64,000 bases of DNA from Cognatiyoonia sp965661665 (GTDB lineage Bacteria > Pseudomonadota > Alphaproteobacteria > Rhodobacterales > Rhodobacteraceae): positions 62,001 through 126,000 of the forward strand of contig NZ_CBFIEO010000005.1 of the NCBI RefSeq assembly GCF_965661665.1, in the 5' to 3' direction. Position 1 is the first letter of the stretch, and every line of letters begins with the position of its first letter. The translations under genes were made by a program, and so were the position numbers. Of this stretch, positions 16,368 through 25,008 are shown one piece after another. The notes under the pieces are model-generated. The model did no database searches and was not told the DNA's origin. It worked only from the letters and a program-made list of their open reading frames with translations.

Positions 16368-17414
16368 CTAAGGTGATGAGCGGGTCTGGTGGATCGCTAT
16401 AGTTGAGCTCCGATCCACAAAGACAGGCTCACAATGTAGGCTTTGATGAAATCCGTCGCCCCGTGCAATTATCGCCCGTGTTAGTGCATTGGCCGCTTCG
16501 CAGCCAATCCGCTTTGCGGGCAGTCGCACGGTTGTCAGCGCCGGTTCAATCTCTGCAGAGCCCTTGAAATCACCGATGCCCGCGATTGAGATGTTCTCCG
16601 GCACCGACAGCCCCATGGCCTTCGCACCGTAAAGCGCGCCCGTCGCAAGAATATCATTGCCGCAGATGATTGCTGTTGGCCTGTCCTCAGCAGACAAAAG
16701 CACCTGCGTGTCCTTCTTTGAGGCGGAGATGCTGTAAACGGTTGTCAGCGACCACGCCTCAGGCACCACGACCCCGGCATTTGCCAAAGTGCTCAGAACA
16801 ATCTCCCTCCGCGCAAGCGCGCGGTCATTGCCTTCTGTGGGTGGAAAAATGCATCCAATCTTTCGGTGCCCCAAAGCCAGAACATGTTCGGCAATCATCT
16901 GCCCTGCCAATTCATTGTCAGACCCAATCGACGGAAAAGGCGAATCTGCCGCGTAATTCCACATCATCACCGCTGGAATGCCCTGCTGCCTGAGCAGTCG
17001 GAAGACCGCGTCGTCGTGTTCCAGACCCGTCAAGACAACGCCATCGACGCGGTGCTCGAGAAACTTGCGCAAGATCGCATACTCACGTTGCAGGTCATAG
17101 CCATGTGACGCCAGAAGGATTGTAAATCCGCGCTCCGCAACAGTGTCGGAGAACGCCTGCACCACTTCGGCAAAGATCGCGTGGTCCAGCGTTGGGATCA
17201 AAACGCCAATCGTCCCAGACCGAATGCCATGAATGGTTTGCGCCGCCCGATTTCGGATATAGCCGGTGCGGCGGACCGCTGAATCGATGCGTTTGCGGGT
17301 CGCGGGTTTCAGCAGATCAGGGTGGTTAAAATACCGAGACACGGTCGAGGCTGAGACACCAGCCGCCTTGGCGACTGAGACAATATCTACTTTTTTTTCT
17401 TTTTTTTTATACAC
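16368..17414 (-). CDS. LacI family transcriptional regulator of the adjacent uptake/catabolic cluster
   Basis: 348 residues: the N-terminal LacI helix-turn-helix (DIVSVAKAAGVSASTVSRYFN) with hinge helix, then a periplasmic-binding-protein-like effector domain starting at TIGVLIPTLDHAIFAEVV, with DGVVLTG and PAVMMWN strands. It is divergent from tctA, with about 100 bp between, and an inverted repeat lies in that gap. An in-frame TAA immediately precedes GTG 17414, and no later ATG or GTG occurs before the HTH, so translation must start there. The first nine codons are A-tracts (A9 G A8, reading KKKEKK), an unusual and slippage-prone start. The effector is probably the carboxylate carried by TctABC or its CoA derivative (inference). 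Confidence 0.92.
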   Translation of the reverse strand: MYKKKEKKVDIVSVAKAAGVSASTVSRYFNHPDLLKPATRKRIDSAVRRTGYIRNRAAQTIHGIRSGTIGVLIPTLDHAIFAEVVQAFSDTVAERGFTILLASHGYDLQREYAILRKFLEHRVDGVVLTGLEHDDAVFRLLRQQGIPAVMMWNYAADSPFPSIGSDNELAGQMIAEHVLALGHRKIGCIFPPTEGNDRALARREIVLSTLANAGVVVPEAWSLTTVYSISASKKDTQVLLSAEDRPTAIICGNDILATGALYGAKAMGLSVPENISIAGIGDFKGSAEIEPALTTVRLPAKRIGCEAANALTRAIIARGDGFHQSLHCEPVFVDRSSTIAIHQTRSSP

Positions 17415-17438
17415 TTAAAAACCAAATTTGCTGAATTT

Positions 17439-17466
17439 ATGAAAACATTTGCAAAACTATTTTCAT
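17439..17466. promoter_or_regulatory. Candidate operator for the LacI regulator
   Basis: Inverted repeat ATGAAAA (17439-17445) and TTTTCAT (17460-17466), with a central TTTGCAAA palindrome, lies between the divergent lacI-type and tctA genes. Its symmetry fits a dimeric LacI-family protein. Confidence 0.5.
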
Positions 17467-17512
17467 CGCTTAGCGTTAATGGTCAAGCCTTAACTGGGAG
17501 GAGACAGGCAAG

Positions 17513-19042
17513 TTGGATTTCCTGTTTTACATGGGCGACGTATTTACGCCGATCAATTTTGCCTTGTTGGTGCTAGGCACCGTTGGCGGATTGATCCTTG
17601 GCGCAACGCCGGGGCTGTCACCGACGATGGCTGTAGCGCTCCTCATCCCGTTCACCTTTCAATTGGAACCGCAGCAAGGGCTGATTTTGCTAGGGGCGGC
17701 CTATACTTCTACCGTCGCAGGCGGAGCTGTGAGCGCCATTTTGTTGAAAATCCCCGGGGCACCGGCAAACATCGCCACCACGCTTGACGGTCACACCATG
17801 GCGACCAAGGGCGACGGCGCAAAGGCACTGCAACTGTCCTTCCTCGCTTCCGCCGTTGGCGGGCTGTTTGGCGTGTTCCTTCTGATTTTCCTGACGCCGG
17901 TTTTGGCGCAATGGGCGCTGGCGTTCGGGCCATCGCACCTCTTCTGGCTCGCAATCCTTGGCGTCACCGTTATCGGGACGCTCGATTCCAGTTCTGTCGT
18001 AAAAGGTTTGCTGTCAGGCTGCATCGGCTTGTGGCTCGCCACGATCGGGTTTGATGACATCATGGGCGCGCAGCGGTTCATTTTCCATCCTGCTGTCAGC
18101 GGCGGGATCAACGTCATTCCCGCGCTCATCGGATTGTTCGCCATCCCACAGGTCATCACGATGTTCACGAAAGGTCGGTCAAGCGATGATGCAGAGGTGA
18201 TCAGCGTAAAACGCCACCCGATCCGCTTGGCCTTCCTCGAGGTTTTTAGACGCAAGACCGCCCTTGCCATTGGCACCATCACGGGTTCCATCATCGGCCT
18301 CATCCCTGGCGTCGGCGGGCAGATCGCGGGGCTCGTGGCCTACGACCAGTCCAAGAAATTCAGCAAAGAAAGCAAAAAATTTGGCACCGGCCACAGCGAA
18401 GGTGTCATCGCTGCGGAAAGCGCCAATAACGCAATGGTCGGTCCGTCGCTGGTGCCACTGCTCACACTCTCAATCCCAGGCTCCCCGACCGCTGCGGTCC
18501 TTCTGGGCGGCCTCCTGATCCACGGAATTTTTCCCGGGCCGGACCTCTTCATGAACTATCCGCAGGTGGCATGGACCTTTATTGACTCTATGCTCATCGG
18601 CCAAATCCTGATGTGCATTTTCGGCCTCTACATCGCAGGGCTTGCAGCCAGCGTCGCACGGGTGCCCCATGCTGTCATGGCGGCCATCGTGCTGGGGCTT
18701 GCGGTCTTTGGCAGCTACTCTGTTCAGAACTCAATGGGCGACGTCTATGTTATGGCGAGCCTTGGTCTCGGAATGTACTTCCTTGAGCGCTTTGGGTTCT
18801 CAGCCGCTCCTCTGGTCCTCGGACTGATCCTTGGCCCAATTGCAGAGGCGAACTTCATCCAAGGCTCCATGATCGCGAATGCTACCGTGGGTGTCAGCTC
18901 CTACTTCTTTACGGGTTGGCTGAACTGGTTGCTTATTCTGATCGTACTTGCGTCGATCTCCTATTCGGTCTGGATGGAGATTGCGCAAAGACGCTACACA
19001 ACCAAGGACGACGCTGTCGCGAAAGAGGAGGCGTTGTCATGA
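17513..19042 (+). CDS. tctA: TctA-like large membrane subunit of a tripartite tricarboxylate transporter
   Basis: 509-residue polytopic protein (about 12 helices) of the DUF112/TctA family. Conserved glycine-rich blocks include LGTVGGLILGATPGLSPTMAVAL, AGGAVSAILLKIPGAPANI, GLIPGVGGQIAGLVAY and NNAMVGPSLVPLLTLSIPGSPTAAV. It forms the ion-coupled translocation channel of a TTT carrier for small carboxylates. The start is TTG with a strong GGGAGGAGA 10 nt upstream. The stop overlaps tctB (ATGA). It is the first gene of the tctABC plus aldehyde dehydrogenase plus CoA ligase set. Confidence 0.95.
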   Translation: MDFLFYMGDVFTPINFALLVLGTVGGLILGATPGLSPTMAVALLIPFTFQLEPQQGLILLGAAYTSTVAGGAVSAILLKIPGAPANIATTLDGHTMATKGDGAKALQLSFLASAVGGLFGVFLLIFLTPVLAQWALAFGPSHLFWLAILGVTVIGTLDSSSVVKGLLSGCIGLWLATIGFDDIMGAQRFIFHPAVSGGINVIPALIGLFAIPQVITMFTKGRSSDDAEVISVKRHPIRLAFLEVFRRKTALAIGTITGSIIGLIPGVGGQIAGLVAYDQSKKFSKESKKFGTGHSEGVIAAESANNAMVGPSLVPLLTLSIPGSPTAAVLLGGLLIHGIFPGPDLFMNYPQVAWTFIDSMLIGQILMCIFGLYIAGLAASVARVPHAVMAAIVLGLAVFGSYSVQNSMGDVYVMASLGLGMYFLERFGFSAAPLVLGLILGPIAEANFIQGSMIANATVGVSSYFFTGWLNWLLILIVLASISYSVWMEIAQRRYTTKDDAVAKEEALS

Positions 19043-19503
19043 CAGAGCTTCCTCGCAGCCAGCATATCGCAGCCTCCGGCATCATCGCAGCCGTTGGCAT
19101 CATGATCGCCTACATCAGCTTCACACAGGAACCAGCGGATGCATTCATTTTCCCGCGTTTGATTTCGTCCGTCTTTGCCGTCCTTGCGATCTGGACCTTT
19201 GCAAAGGCGGTCCTGGGTAGAACAAAAGTGGGAAATGGTGTCAGCGCCGCAGCGATGAAGAACATGGCGCCCGGCCTCGTTGTCTTGCTCATCTACGTCT
19301 TTTGGGCAGCGAAGGGCCTTGGCTTTTACACAGCCACAACGATCGCTTTCTTCACCTTGGTGTCGCTCTACGATCCGGCGCCACACAAAGAACTCAAGAC
19401 CTGGCTGAAACGGCTCGCCATCACGGCAGGTTTCATGCTGGTGATGTACGGGCTCTTCGCACAGCTCTTGAACGTCTTCACACCACGCGAACTCTTTTTC
19501 TGA
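19039..19503 (+). CDS. tctB: TctB-like small membrane subunit of the TTT transporter
   Basis: 154 residues with four predicted helices: IIAAVGIMIAYISF, ISSVFAVLAIWTFA, GLVVLLIYVFWAAKGLGFY and ITAGFMLVMYGLF. This is the usual topology of TctB. It overlaps tctA by 4 bp, and ATG 19039 is supported by GAGGAGGCG upstream. TctB sequences are weakly conserved; identity rests on topology and context between tctA and tctC. Confidence 0.9.
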   Translation: MTELPRSQHIAASGIIAAVGIMIAYISFTQEPADAFIFPRLISSVFAVLAIWTFAKAVLGRTKVGNGVSAAAMKNMAPGLVVLLIYVFWAAKGLGFYTATTIAFFTLVSLYDPAPHKELKTWLKRLAITAGFMLVMYGLFAQLLNVFTPRELFF

Positions 19504-19540
19504 ACCGCAGCAGCGGCAGTTTAACCCTAGGGAGGATACA

Positions 19541-20509
19541 ATGAAAAAATGGATTGCAGGGGCCGCACTGGCCTTAGCGGCTATGACAGGAACAGCGCAG
19601 GCTGAAAGCCATGGCAGCTACCCAGAACGGCCAATCATGCTGATGGTCAGCTATGGCGCTGGTGGCGCGACGGATTTCCAAGCACGGATCGTGACCATGA
19701 CAGCAGGCAATGAGGATGCCCTCGGCATGCCCATCGCCATCGTCAACCGTCCGGGCGCGGGTGGCCGTGTCGGCTGGAACTGGTTCGCAACAGAAGCTGA
19801 CGCCGATGGCTACACACTTGGCGCCTACAACATCCCACACTTTATCGCGCAATCGATCGAAGGGGGCGTGTCCTATTCCGCGGCTGATTTCGAACCGATC
19901 GCAAACTGGGGCGCTGACCCAGCCGTCTTCGTCGTTGGCGCAGACAGCGAATTCAACTCCATGGAAGACGTCGTCAACTATGCGAAAGAAAACCCAGGCG
20001 GGCTGACATTCTCAGGCGCGGGTCTGTTTGTTGGCCACCACATCGCAGCGCTGCAGCTTGAGAAAGCGGCTGGCGTTAAACTGGCCTACATCCCGAACAA
20101 TGCGGGCGGCGCAGGTGCAATGCGCGCTGTTATCGCGGGTGAGGTTTTGGGCGGCGTTAATAACCTGTCCGATGCCTTCCGCGCACAAGCTGCTGGCAAC
20201 GTCAAAATCCTCGGCGTCTTTGACCTGGAACGGAACGCATTCCTGCCAGACGTGCCAACAATGATGGAGCAAGGCTACGACATCGACAACGCATCCGTGA
20301 ACTTTCGCGGTGTAATGGTGCCAAAAGGAACGCCACAGGAAATCATCGATCATCTGGCAGCGATTGTCCCCACCATGTTCGAAAACGGTCGCGTTCAAAA
20401 GCGCATGAAGGCTGGCGGATCGCCCATGCACATCATGACACGCGACGAAGTGTTGGCGATGTGGGCGGCACGGCAAGAGACTCTGGAAGACCTTCTCGAA
20501 GGCCTCTAA
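19541..20509 (+). CDS. tctC: TctC/Bug family periplasmic binding protein
   Basis: 322 residues with an N-terminal signal peptide cleaved after AQA (ALALAAMTGTAQA-ESHG). The mature Bug fold shows YPERPIMLMVSYGAGGATDFQAR, IVNRPGAGGRVGWNW and VPKGTPQEIIDHLAAIV. It captures the ligand, probably a carboxylate, for TctAB. GGGAGGATACA precedes the ATG. The binding-loop residues that would tell the ligand cannot be interpreted by eye. Confidence 0.95.
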   Translation: MKKWIAGAALALAAMTGTAQAESHGSYPERPIMLMVSYGAGGATDFQARIVTMTAGNEDALGMPIAIVNRPGAGGRVGWNWFATEADADGYTLGAYNIPHFIAQSIEGGVSYSAADFEPIANWGADPAVFVVGADSEFNSMEDVVNYAKENPGGLTFSGAGLFVGHHIAALQLEKAAGVKLAYIPNNAGGAGAMRAVIAGEVLGGVNNLSDAFRAQAAGNVKILGVFDLERNAFLPDVPTMMEQGYDIDNASVNFRGVMVPKGTPQEIIDHLAAIVPTMFENGRVQKRMKAGGSPMHIMTRDEVLAMWAARQETLEDLLEGL

Positions 20510-20574
20510 ACAACGTAGGGCGGCGCCGGTTTCTGGCGCTGCTCACACCCTATTTTAATGACTTGGACTTTGCC

Positions 20575-21975
20575 ATGACAGACCAGGCAATCGCTGAGGT
20601 TGAAGCCATTGTTGCACGCGCACGAGCCGCGCAAAGCAAATTTGAAAACAATGGATCTCAGAAAGCATACGACAGGGCCGCAGAGGCCGCCGCTTGGGCC
20701 ATCATGGAGCCGGCGCGGAACCGTCATTTGGCGGAATTGGCCGTGGAAACGACCGGTCTCGGCAACGTTCCTGACAAGATCACAAAGAACCATCGAAAAA
20801 CGCTCGGCTTAATGCGCGACATCAAGGGTGTCGCCACGTTCGGGGTCATCAAGGACGACCCCGCGACAGGCATTACAGAAATCGCACGCCCCATGGGCGT
20901 GATTGGCGCGGTTGTGCCTTCGACCAATCCGGGCGCGACCCCCGCAAACAACATCATCAATGCACTGAAGTGCGGCAACGCAATTGTCGTGTCCCCTTCA
21001 CCCAAAGGCGTGCCCACGTGTGAGGCGCTCTTGGGATACATCAAGGCAGAATTCGACAAACTGGGCATCGACCGTAACCTGGTTCAAATGATCCCCGGCC
21101 GCGGCTCGAAAGAGAAAACACAGCGCCTATTGGAGATCGCCGATCTGATCGTCGTCACCGGCAGCCAGAACAACGTGAAGCGGGCCTATACCTCGGGCAC
21201 ACCGGCGTTGGCGGTTGGCGCAGGCAACGTGGCCGTCATTGTGGATGAAACCGCAGACCTTGCTGCTGCTGCTGAGAAAATCAAAGCGTCGAAAACCTTC
21301 GACAATGCCACCTCATGTTCGTCAGAGAACGCTGTCGTGGTCGTTGATGCGATATATGATGATTTCGTCGACGCGATGGCCCAGACCGGTGGCGCGCTCA
21401 TCACGGATGAGACAAAGGTGACGTCAAAGCTTTGGGTCAAAGGACATCTCAACCCCCAAGCCATCGCACAGGATGCCGACAACATGATTGCAGCCCTTGG
21501 ACTGACGGAGGAGGTGCCCGTAGGAACTGAATATCTCGCCGTTGAAACTAAAGGTATCGGGCCGAACCACCCGCTTTCGGGAGAGAAATTGAGCCGCGTG
21601 CTCACCGTTTACCGCGCCAAAGACTTTGACGATGCCGTGGACGTGACCCAAAAAATCCAACTGCACCAAGGCGCAGGACATTCTGTCGGCATCCACTCAG
21701 CCGACCCATCCCGCCCAATGGTTCTGGCCAACGCCATCCCGACCAGCCGTGTGATCGTCAATCAAGCCCACACCTTCGCAACGGGCGGGTCGTTCACCAA
21801 TGGCATGCCGTTTTCTCTTTCCATGGGATGCGGGTCATGGGGCGGCAATTCCATCGATACGAACCTGCACTGGCGGCACTTCATCCAAACCACAAAAATC
21901 GTGCGTGAAATTCCGGCGAATGAACCTACGCTCGACGACATCTTCGGCCCCTACTGGGACGAGGCGGGCAAGTGA
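20575..21975 (+). CDS. CoA-acylating aldehyde dehydrogenase, candidate sulfoacetaldehyde dehydrogenase (SauS-like)
   Basis: 466-residue member of the acylating ALDH group (AdhE/EutE/SauS type). It has IARPMGVIGAVVPSTNPGATPANNIINALKCGN, ADLIVVTGSQNNVKRAY and the catalytic Cys in FDNATSCSSENAVVV. Such enzymes interconvert acyl-CoA and aldehyde with NAD(P)H. The next gene is an AMP-forming acyl-CoA ligase. The pair equals SauT-SauS, which in Cupriavidus necator activates sulfoacetate to sulfoacetyl-CoA and reduces it to sulfoacetaldehyde. There the transporter is SauU; here a TTT system takes its place. ATG 20575 is chosen at the family N-terminus; the upstream extension overlaps tctC. The substrate assignment is inference. 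Confidence 0.8.
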   Translation: MTDQAIAEVEAIVARARAAQSKFENNGSQKAYDRAAEAAAWAIMEPARNRHLAELAVETTGLGNVPDKITKNHRKTLGLMRDIKGVATFGVIKDDPATGITEIARPMGVIGAVVPSTNPGATPANNIINALKCGNAIVVSPSPKGVPTCEALLGYIKAEFDKLGIDRNLVQMIPGRGSKEKTQRLLEIADLIVVTGSQNNVKRAYTSGTPALAVGAGNVAVIVDETADLAAAAEKIKASKTFDNATSCSSENAVVVVDAIYDDFVDAMAQTGGALITDETKVTSKLWVKGHLNPQAIAQDADNMIAALGLTEEVPVGTEYLAVETKGIGPNHPLSGEKLSRVLTVYRAKDFDDAVDVTQKIQLHQGAGHSVGIHSADPSRPMVLANAIPTSRVIVNQAHTFATGGSFTNGMPFSLSMGCGSWGGNSIDTNLHWRHFIQTTKIVREIPANEPTLDDIFGPYWDEAGK

Positions 21976-23459
21976 AACTGTCGCGCACCAGCCCCCCGCA
22001 AGGGACCGTTCGGGATTGGCTCGACGCGCGCGCTGAAACCGAGGCGGTCGCCTTCGTCTTTCCGGAGACGGGCCGCACGCTCAGTTGGGCCACACTCCGC
22101 GACGCCGCCCGCACACGCGCCGCTGGTTTGGCGGGGCTGGGAATTGAGCCCGGAGAAAGCGTCGCGATTGTTCATCCCAACGGAGAGGACGGAATCCTCG
22201 CGCTCTATGGCGCCCTTTACGGGGGCTACCGCGCGACCATGATCAACCTTGCCGCAGGCGCAGACGCGATTTCCTTCGCACTCAATCACAGCGGTGCGCG
22301 GTTTGCGTTTGTGCATGATAGCCACCAGGCGCTTGTCACGAAGGACACAGCACCAAACGTCACGGTCATCACCGACGACATGTTGCAAATGCAAGGGGCG
22401 CTCCAGCCGCTTGATGCAACGCAACACGCCTTGTTGATGTACACGTCCGGGACGACAGGGCAGCCGAAAGGGGTTGTACACACCCATGGAAGCCTACTTG
22501 CCGGCGGTTGGACCACTGCTGTAGCGCATGAACTCACACCGTCTGATCGCGGGTTCTGCGTGCTGCCCATCTATCACATCAATGGCCTTTGCGTGACGGT
22601 CATGGGTGCGCTGGTGTCAGGCGGATCGCTGGCGATGACAACACGCTTTTCCGCCAGTCAGTTCTGGGATCAGGCGGATCAGGCGCAGGTTACGTGGTTC
22701 TCCGTCGTGCCGACGATTATCAGCCACTTGCTCCACAACAACAAAAACCCAAGCTCCGCAGTGCTTGAACGGACGCGCTTTGGTCGGTCCGCCTCCTCCG
22801 CGCTGGCAACAGAAACGCAAACAGCGTTTGAAGAGCGTTTTCAGGTGCCTATCATCGAAACGATGGGCCTGACGGAAACCGCCGCGCAAATCCTGTCAAA
22901 CCCCCTCCCCCCCCGCACACGAAAGATCGGATCGCCTGGTGTTGCCTTCGGCAATGAAGTGCGCATCGTCACCTCCACCTTCGAGGACGCGCCAAGACTG
23001 CAAGAGGGCGAAATTGTGGTCCGAGGGCCGAACGTGATGGCGGAATACCTCAACGATCCTGAGGCCACACAAAAGGCGTTCAAGGACGACTGGCTCAGAA
23101 CTGGAGATTTGGGACATATTGACGAGTATGGGTATGTCTTCGTGACCGGACGCCTTAAAGAACTCATCATCAAAGGCGGCGAAAACATCGCACCGCGTGA
23201 GATTGATGAGGTGCTCTATTCCCAACCCGATATTATAGAGGCCGCTGCCTTCGCCCGCCCCTGCACAAGCTATGGCGAACGGGTTGAGGCGGCCGTGAGC
23301 GTAAAGCCCGATTCAAAACTGACGGAGGCAGAATTAATCTCTATCTGTCATGAACGTCTGGGCACGTTCAAATCACCCGACAGCATCCATTTCATGAAAG
23401 AACTACCGAAGGGGCCGTCGGGCAAAATCCAGCGCCTGAAACTCGCGTCTTTGGTATAA
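21972..23459 (+). CDS. AMP-forming acyl-CoA synthetase, candidate sulfoacetyl-CoA ligase (SauT-like)
   Basis: 495-residue ANL-superfamily ligase. It has the P-loop YTSGTTGQPKGVVHTHG (A3), ETMGLTETAAQILSNP (A5), LRTGDLGHIDEYGYVFVTGRLKELIIKGGENIAPREIDEVL (A7-A8, hinge) and the C-terminal catalytic Lys in KGPSGKIQRLKL (A10). The GTG start overlaps the dehydrogenase stop (GTGA). Its partner is a CoA-acylating aldehyde dehydrogenase rather than a beta-oxidation gene, which argues for a short carboxylate that is reduced to an aldehyde, such as sulfoacetate. The enzyme needed next, sulfoacetaldehyde acetyltransferase (Xsc), is not in the window. Confidence 0.82.
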   Translation: MKLSRTSPPQGTVRDWLDARAETEAVAFVFPETGRTLSWATLRDAARTRAAGLAGLGIEPGESVAIVHPNGEDGILALYGALYGGYRATMINLAAGADAISFALNHSGARFAFVHDSHQALVTKDTAPNVTVITDDMLQMQGALQPLDATQHALLMYTSGTTGQPKGVVHTHGSLLAGGWTTAVAHELTPSDRGFCVLPIYHINGLCVTVMGALVSGGSLAMTTRFSASQFWDQADQAQVTWFSVVPTIISHLLHNNKNPSSAVLERTRFGRSASSALATETQTAFEERFQVPIIETMGLTETAAQILSNPLPPRTRKIGSPGVAFGNEVRIVTSTFEDAPRLQEGEIVVRGPNVMAEYLNDPEATQKAFKDDWLRTGDLGHIDEYGYVFVTGRLKELIIKGGENIAPREIDEVLYSQPDIIEAAAFARPCTSYGERVEAAVSVKPDSKLTEAELISICHERLGTFKSPDSIHFMKELPKGPSGKIQRLKLASLV

Positions 23460-23475
23460 ATATCAATGCGGTACG

Positions 23476-24243
23476 TTAGTTTCTCGCCGCGCCAAAAGTG
23501 TCCTGCACGGTCGCTTCGCTGCTGGTGACGGTTAAGAACCCACCAATCTCGTCATAGTTCAGACTCGCGAAAACGGTGTCGAAATCAAACGTTGCATCAC
23601 CGAAATCAGCATCCGTAAACGAATCTGAACTGACAGAGGTGCCACCAGTAAGACCGCCGCTGTTCGCGGCAATACCATTGATCCGGATGCGCTGGCCACT
23701 TGTCGCTGTGGGGTCGTTTGTGCAAACTTGCTCAAACCCAAGAGCATGACCTATCTCATGGACAAGCACGCTGTAAGCGAAGGTGTCAGGTTGAGTATTG
23801 TCGTACTCATCCGCCTCGGATGTGTCGTCATTCGTCAAAAAGACATTGACATCGTCCAACCAGCCGTAAGTCGTATTGCCTGCAAAATTGTCCCACGAAA
23901 GGTAGGTAATGCCTTTGGTGCCAAATCCGACGCTATTGGGCACCGCTGTCCCGAACTGTATATCCGCCTCCAATCCATCTGGATTCTGAACAAATGTCAC
24001 GTTCGCAAAGGTTTCTAACATCGCGAGTATGTTTTGGACAGCTGCTTCTTGAGCGGCCCACATGGCTTGAAATCCAGTAATATCGAGATCCGAACCAAAG
24101 GGCCGGAAGGTCATAAAGCTTTACGAGATTGTAACCGGCGTGCCCGGTTGGTTGGCCCTGTGCCACAACGAAACACCGTTTGTGTAAAAGTCTTGATCAA
24201 TTAACAGGCCATCAATACGCCTGTCACCACTTTCAACCTTCAC
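23476..24243 (-). pseudogene. Matrixin/serralysin-like zinc protease, interrupted by TAA
   Basis: One minus-strand frame runs from GTG 24243 (VKVESGDRRIDGLLID...) to the stop at 23476, broken by a TAA at 24121-24123. The ORF that remains open begins at ATG 24114. The upstream 40 codons resemble the start of roseobacter serralysin-like proteases, and VTIS-stop-SFM aligns with the expected TYSF strand, so TAC to TAA is likely. The catalytic motif is VHEIGHALGFEQV: HExxHxxG is complete, but the third zinc ligand position holds Gln instead of His. No signal peptide and no RTX repeats remain. It is probably inactive, or an independent remnant from ATG 24114. Confidence 0.7.
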
Positions 24244-24420
24244 ACTTGAACACTCCAAGAGCGTTCATTGTGCATCCGAGTTTGTCAAAACGGCAAAAAT
24301 ATGTCTCATCCTTGCCCCTCAGCTCGTCCGAAAGCAACAGACGAAAGATAATATAATCATACTATCTTGGCCTCCAGCTCATCATGTCTATAACCCTCCC
24401 CGAGACTAGGAGCGAGCAAA

Positions 24421-25008
24421 ATGCGCACAGCCAAGATCACGCGGAAAACCGCTGAAACGGATATCAGTGTTGAGATCAACCTCGACGGCACCGGTGATTA
24501 TGACAACCAGACGGGCGTTGGGTTCTTCGACCATATGCTCGATCAGCTGTCGCGCCACGCTCTGATTGACATGAAAATCCGCGCCAGGGGCGATCTGCAC
24601 ATCGACGACCACCATACTGTTGAGGATGTGGGCATCGCCTTGGGCCAAGCGCTCACCGAAGCGGTTGGCCACAAGAAAGGCATCGTGCGCTATGGCTCTT
24701 GCCACTTGGCAATGGACGACGCGCAGGTGCGCTGTGCGCTCGACCTCTCAGCTCGGCCCTATCTGATCTGCAACCTCGACCTGCCGTTTGGCAAAATCGG
24801 CACGTTCGACACTGAATTGGTGCGTGAATTCTTCCAAGCGCTCAGCACCCACGGCGGTATCACGTTGCACATTGACAAAATCCACGGGTTCAACGCGCAC
24901 CACATTGCGGAAGCGGCTTTCAAAGCCGTCGCACGGTCCTTGCGCGACGCGCTGGAAACCGATCCGCGCAAAGCGGACGCCATCCCATCAACTAAGGGTG
25001 CGCTGTGA
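24421..25008 (+). CDS. hisB: HisB, imidazoleglycerol-phosphate dehydratase
   Basis: Sixth step of histidine synthesis: IGP to imidazole-acetol phosphate. The 195-residue monofunctional form has the two pseudo-repeats carrying the Mn-binding histidines: GFFDHMLDQLSRH with DDHHTVEDVGIALGQAL, and HGGITLHIDKIHGFNAHHIAEAAFKA. The stop overlaps the start of hisH. A roughly 175-bp upstream region separates it from the degraded protease; no leader-peptide attenuator was seen. Confidence 0.97.
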   Translation: MRTAKITRKTAETDISVEINLDGTGDYDNQTGVGFFDHMLDQLSRHALIDMKIRARGDLHIDDHHTVEDVGIALGQALTEAVGHKKGIVRYGSCHLAMDDAQVRCALDLSARPYLICNLDLPFGKIGTFDTELVREFFQALSTHGGITLHIDKIHGFNAHHIAEAAFKAVARSLRDALETDPRKADAIPSTKGAL

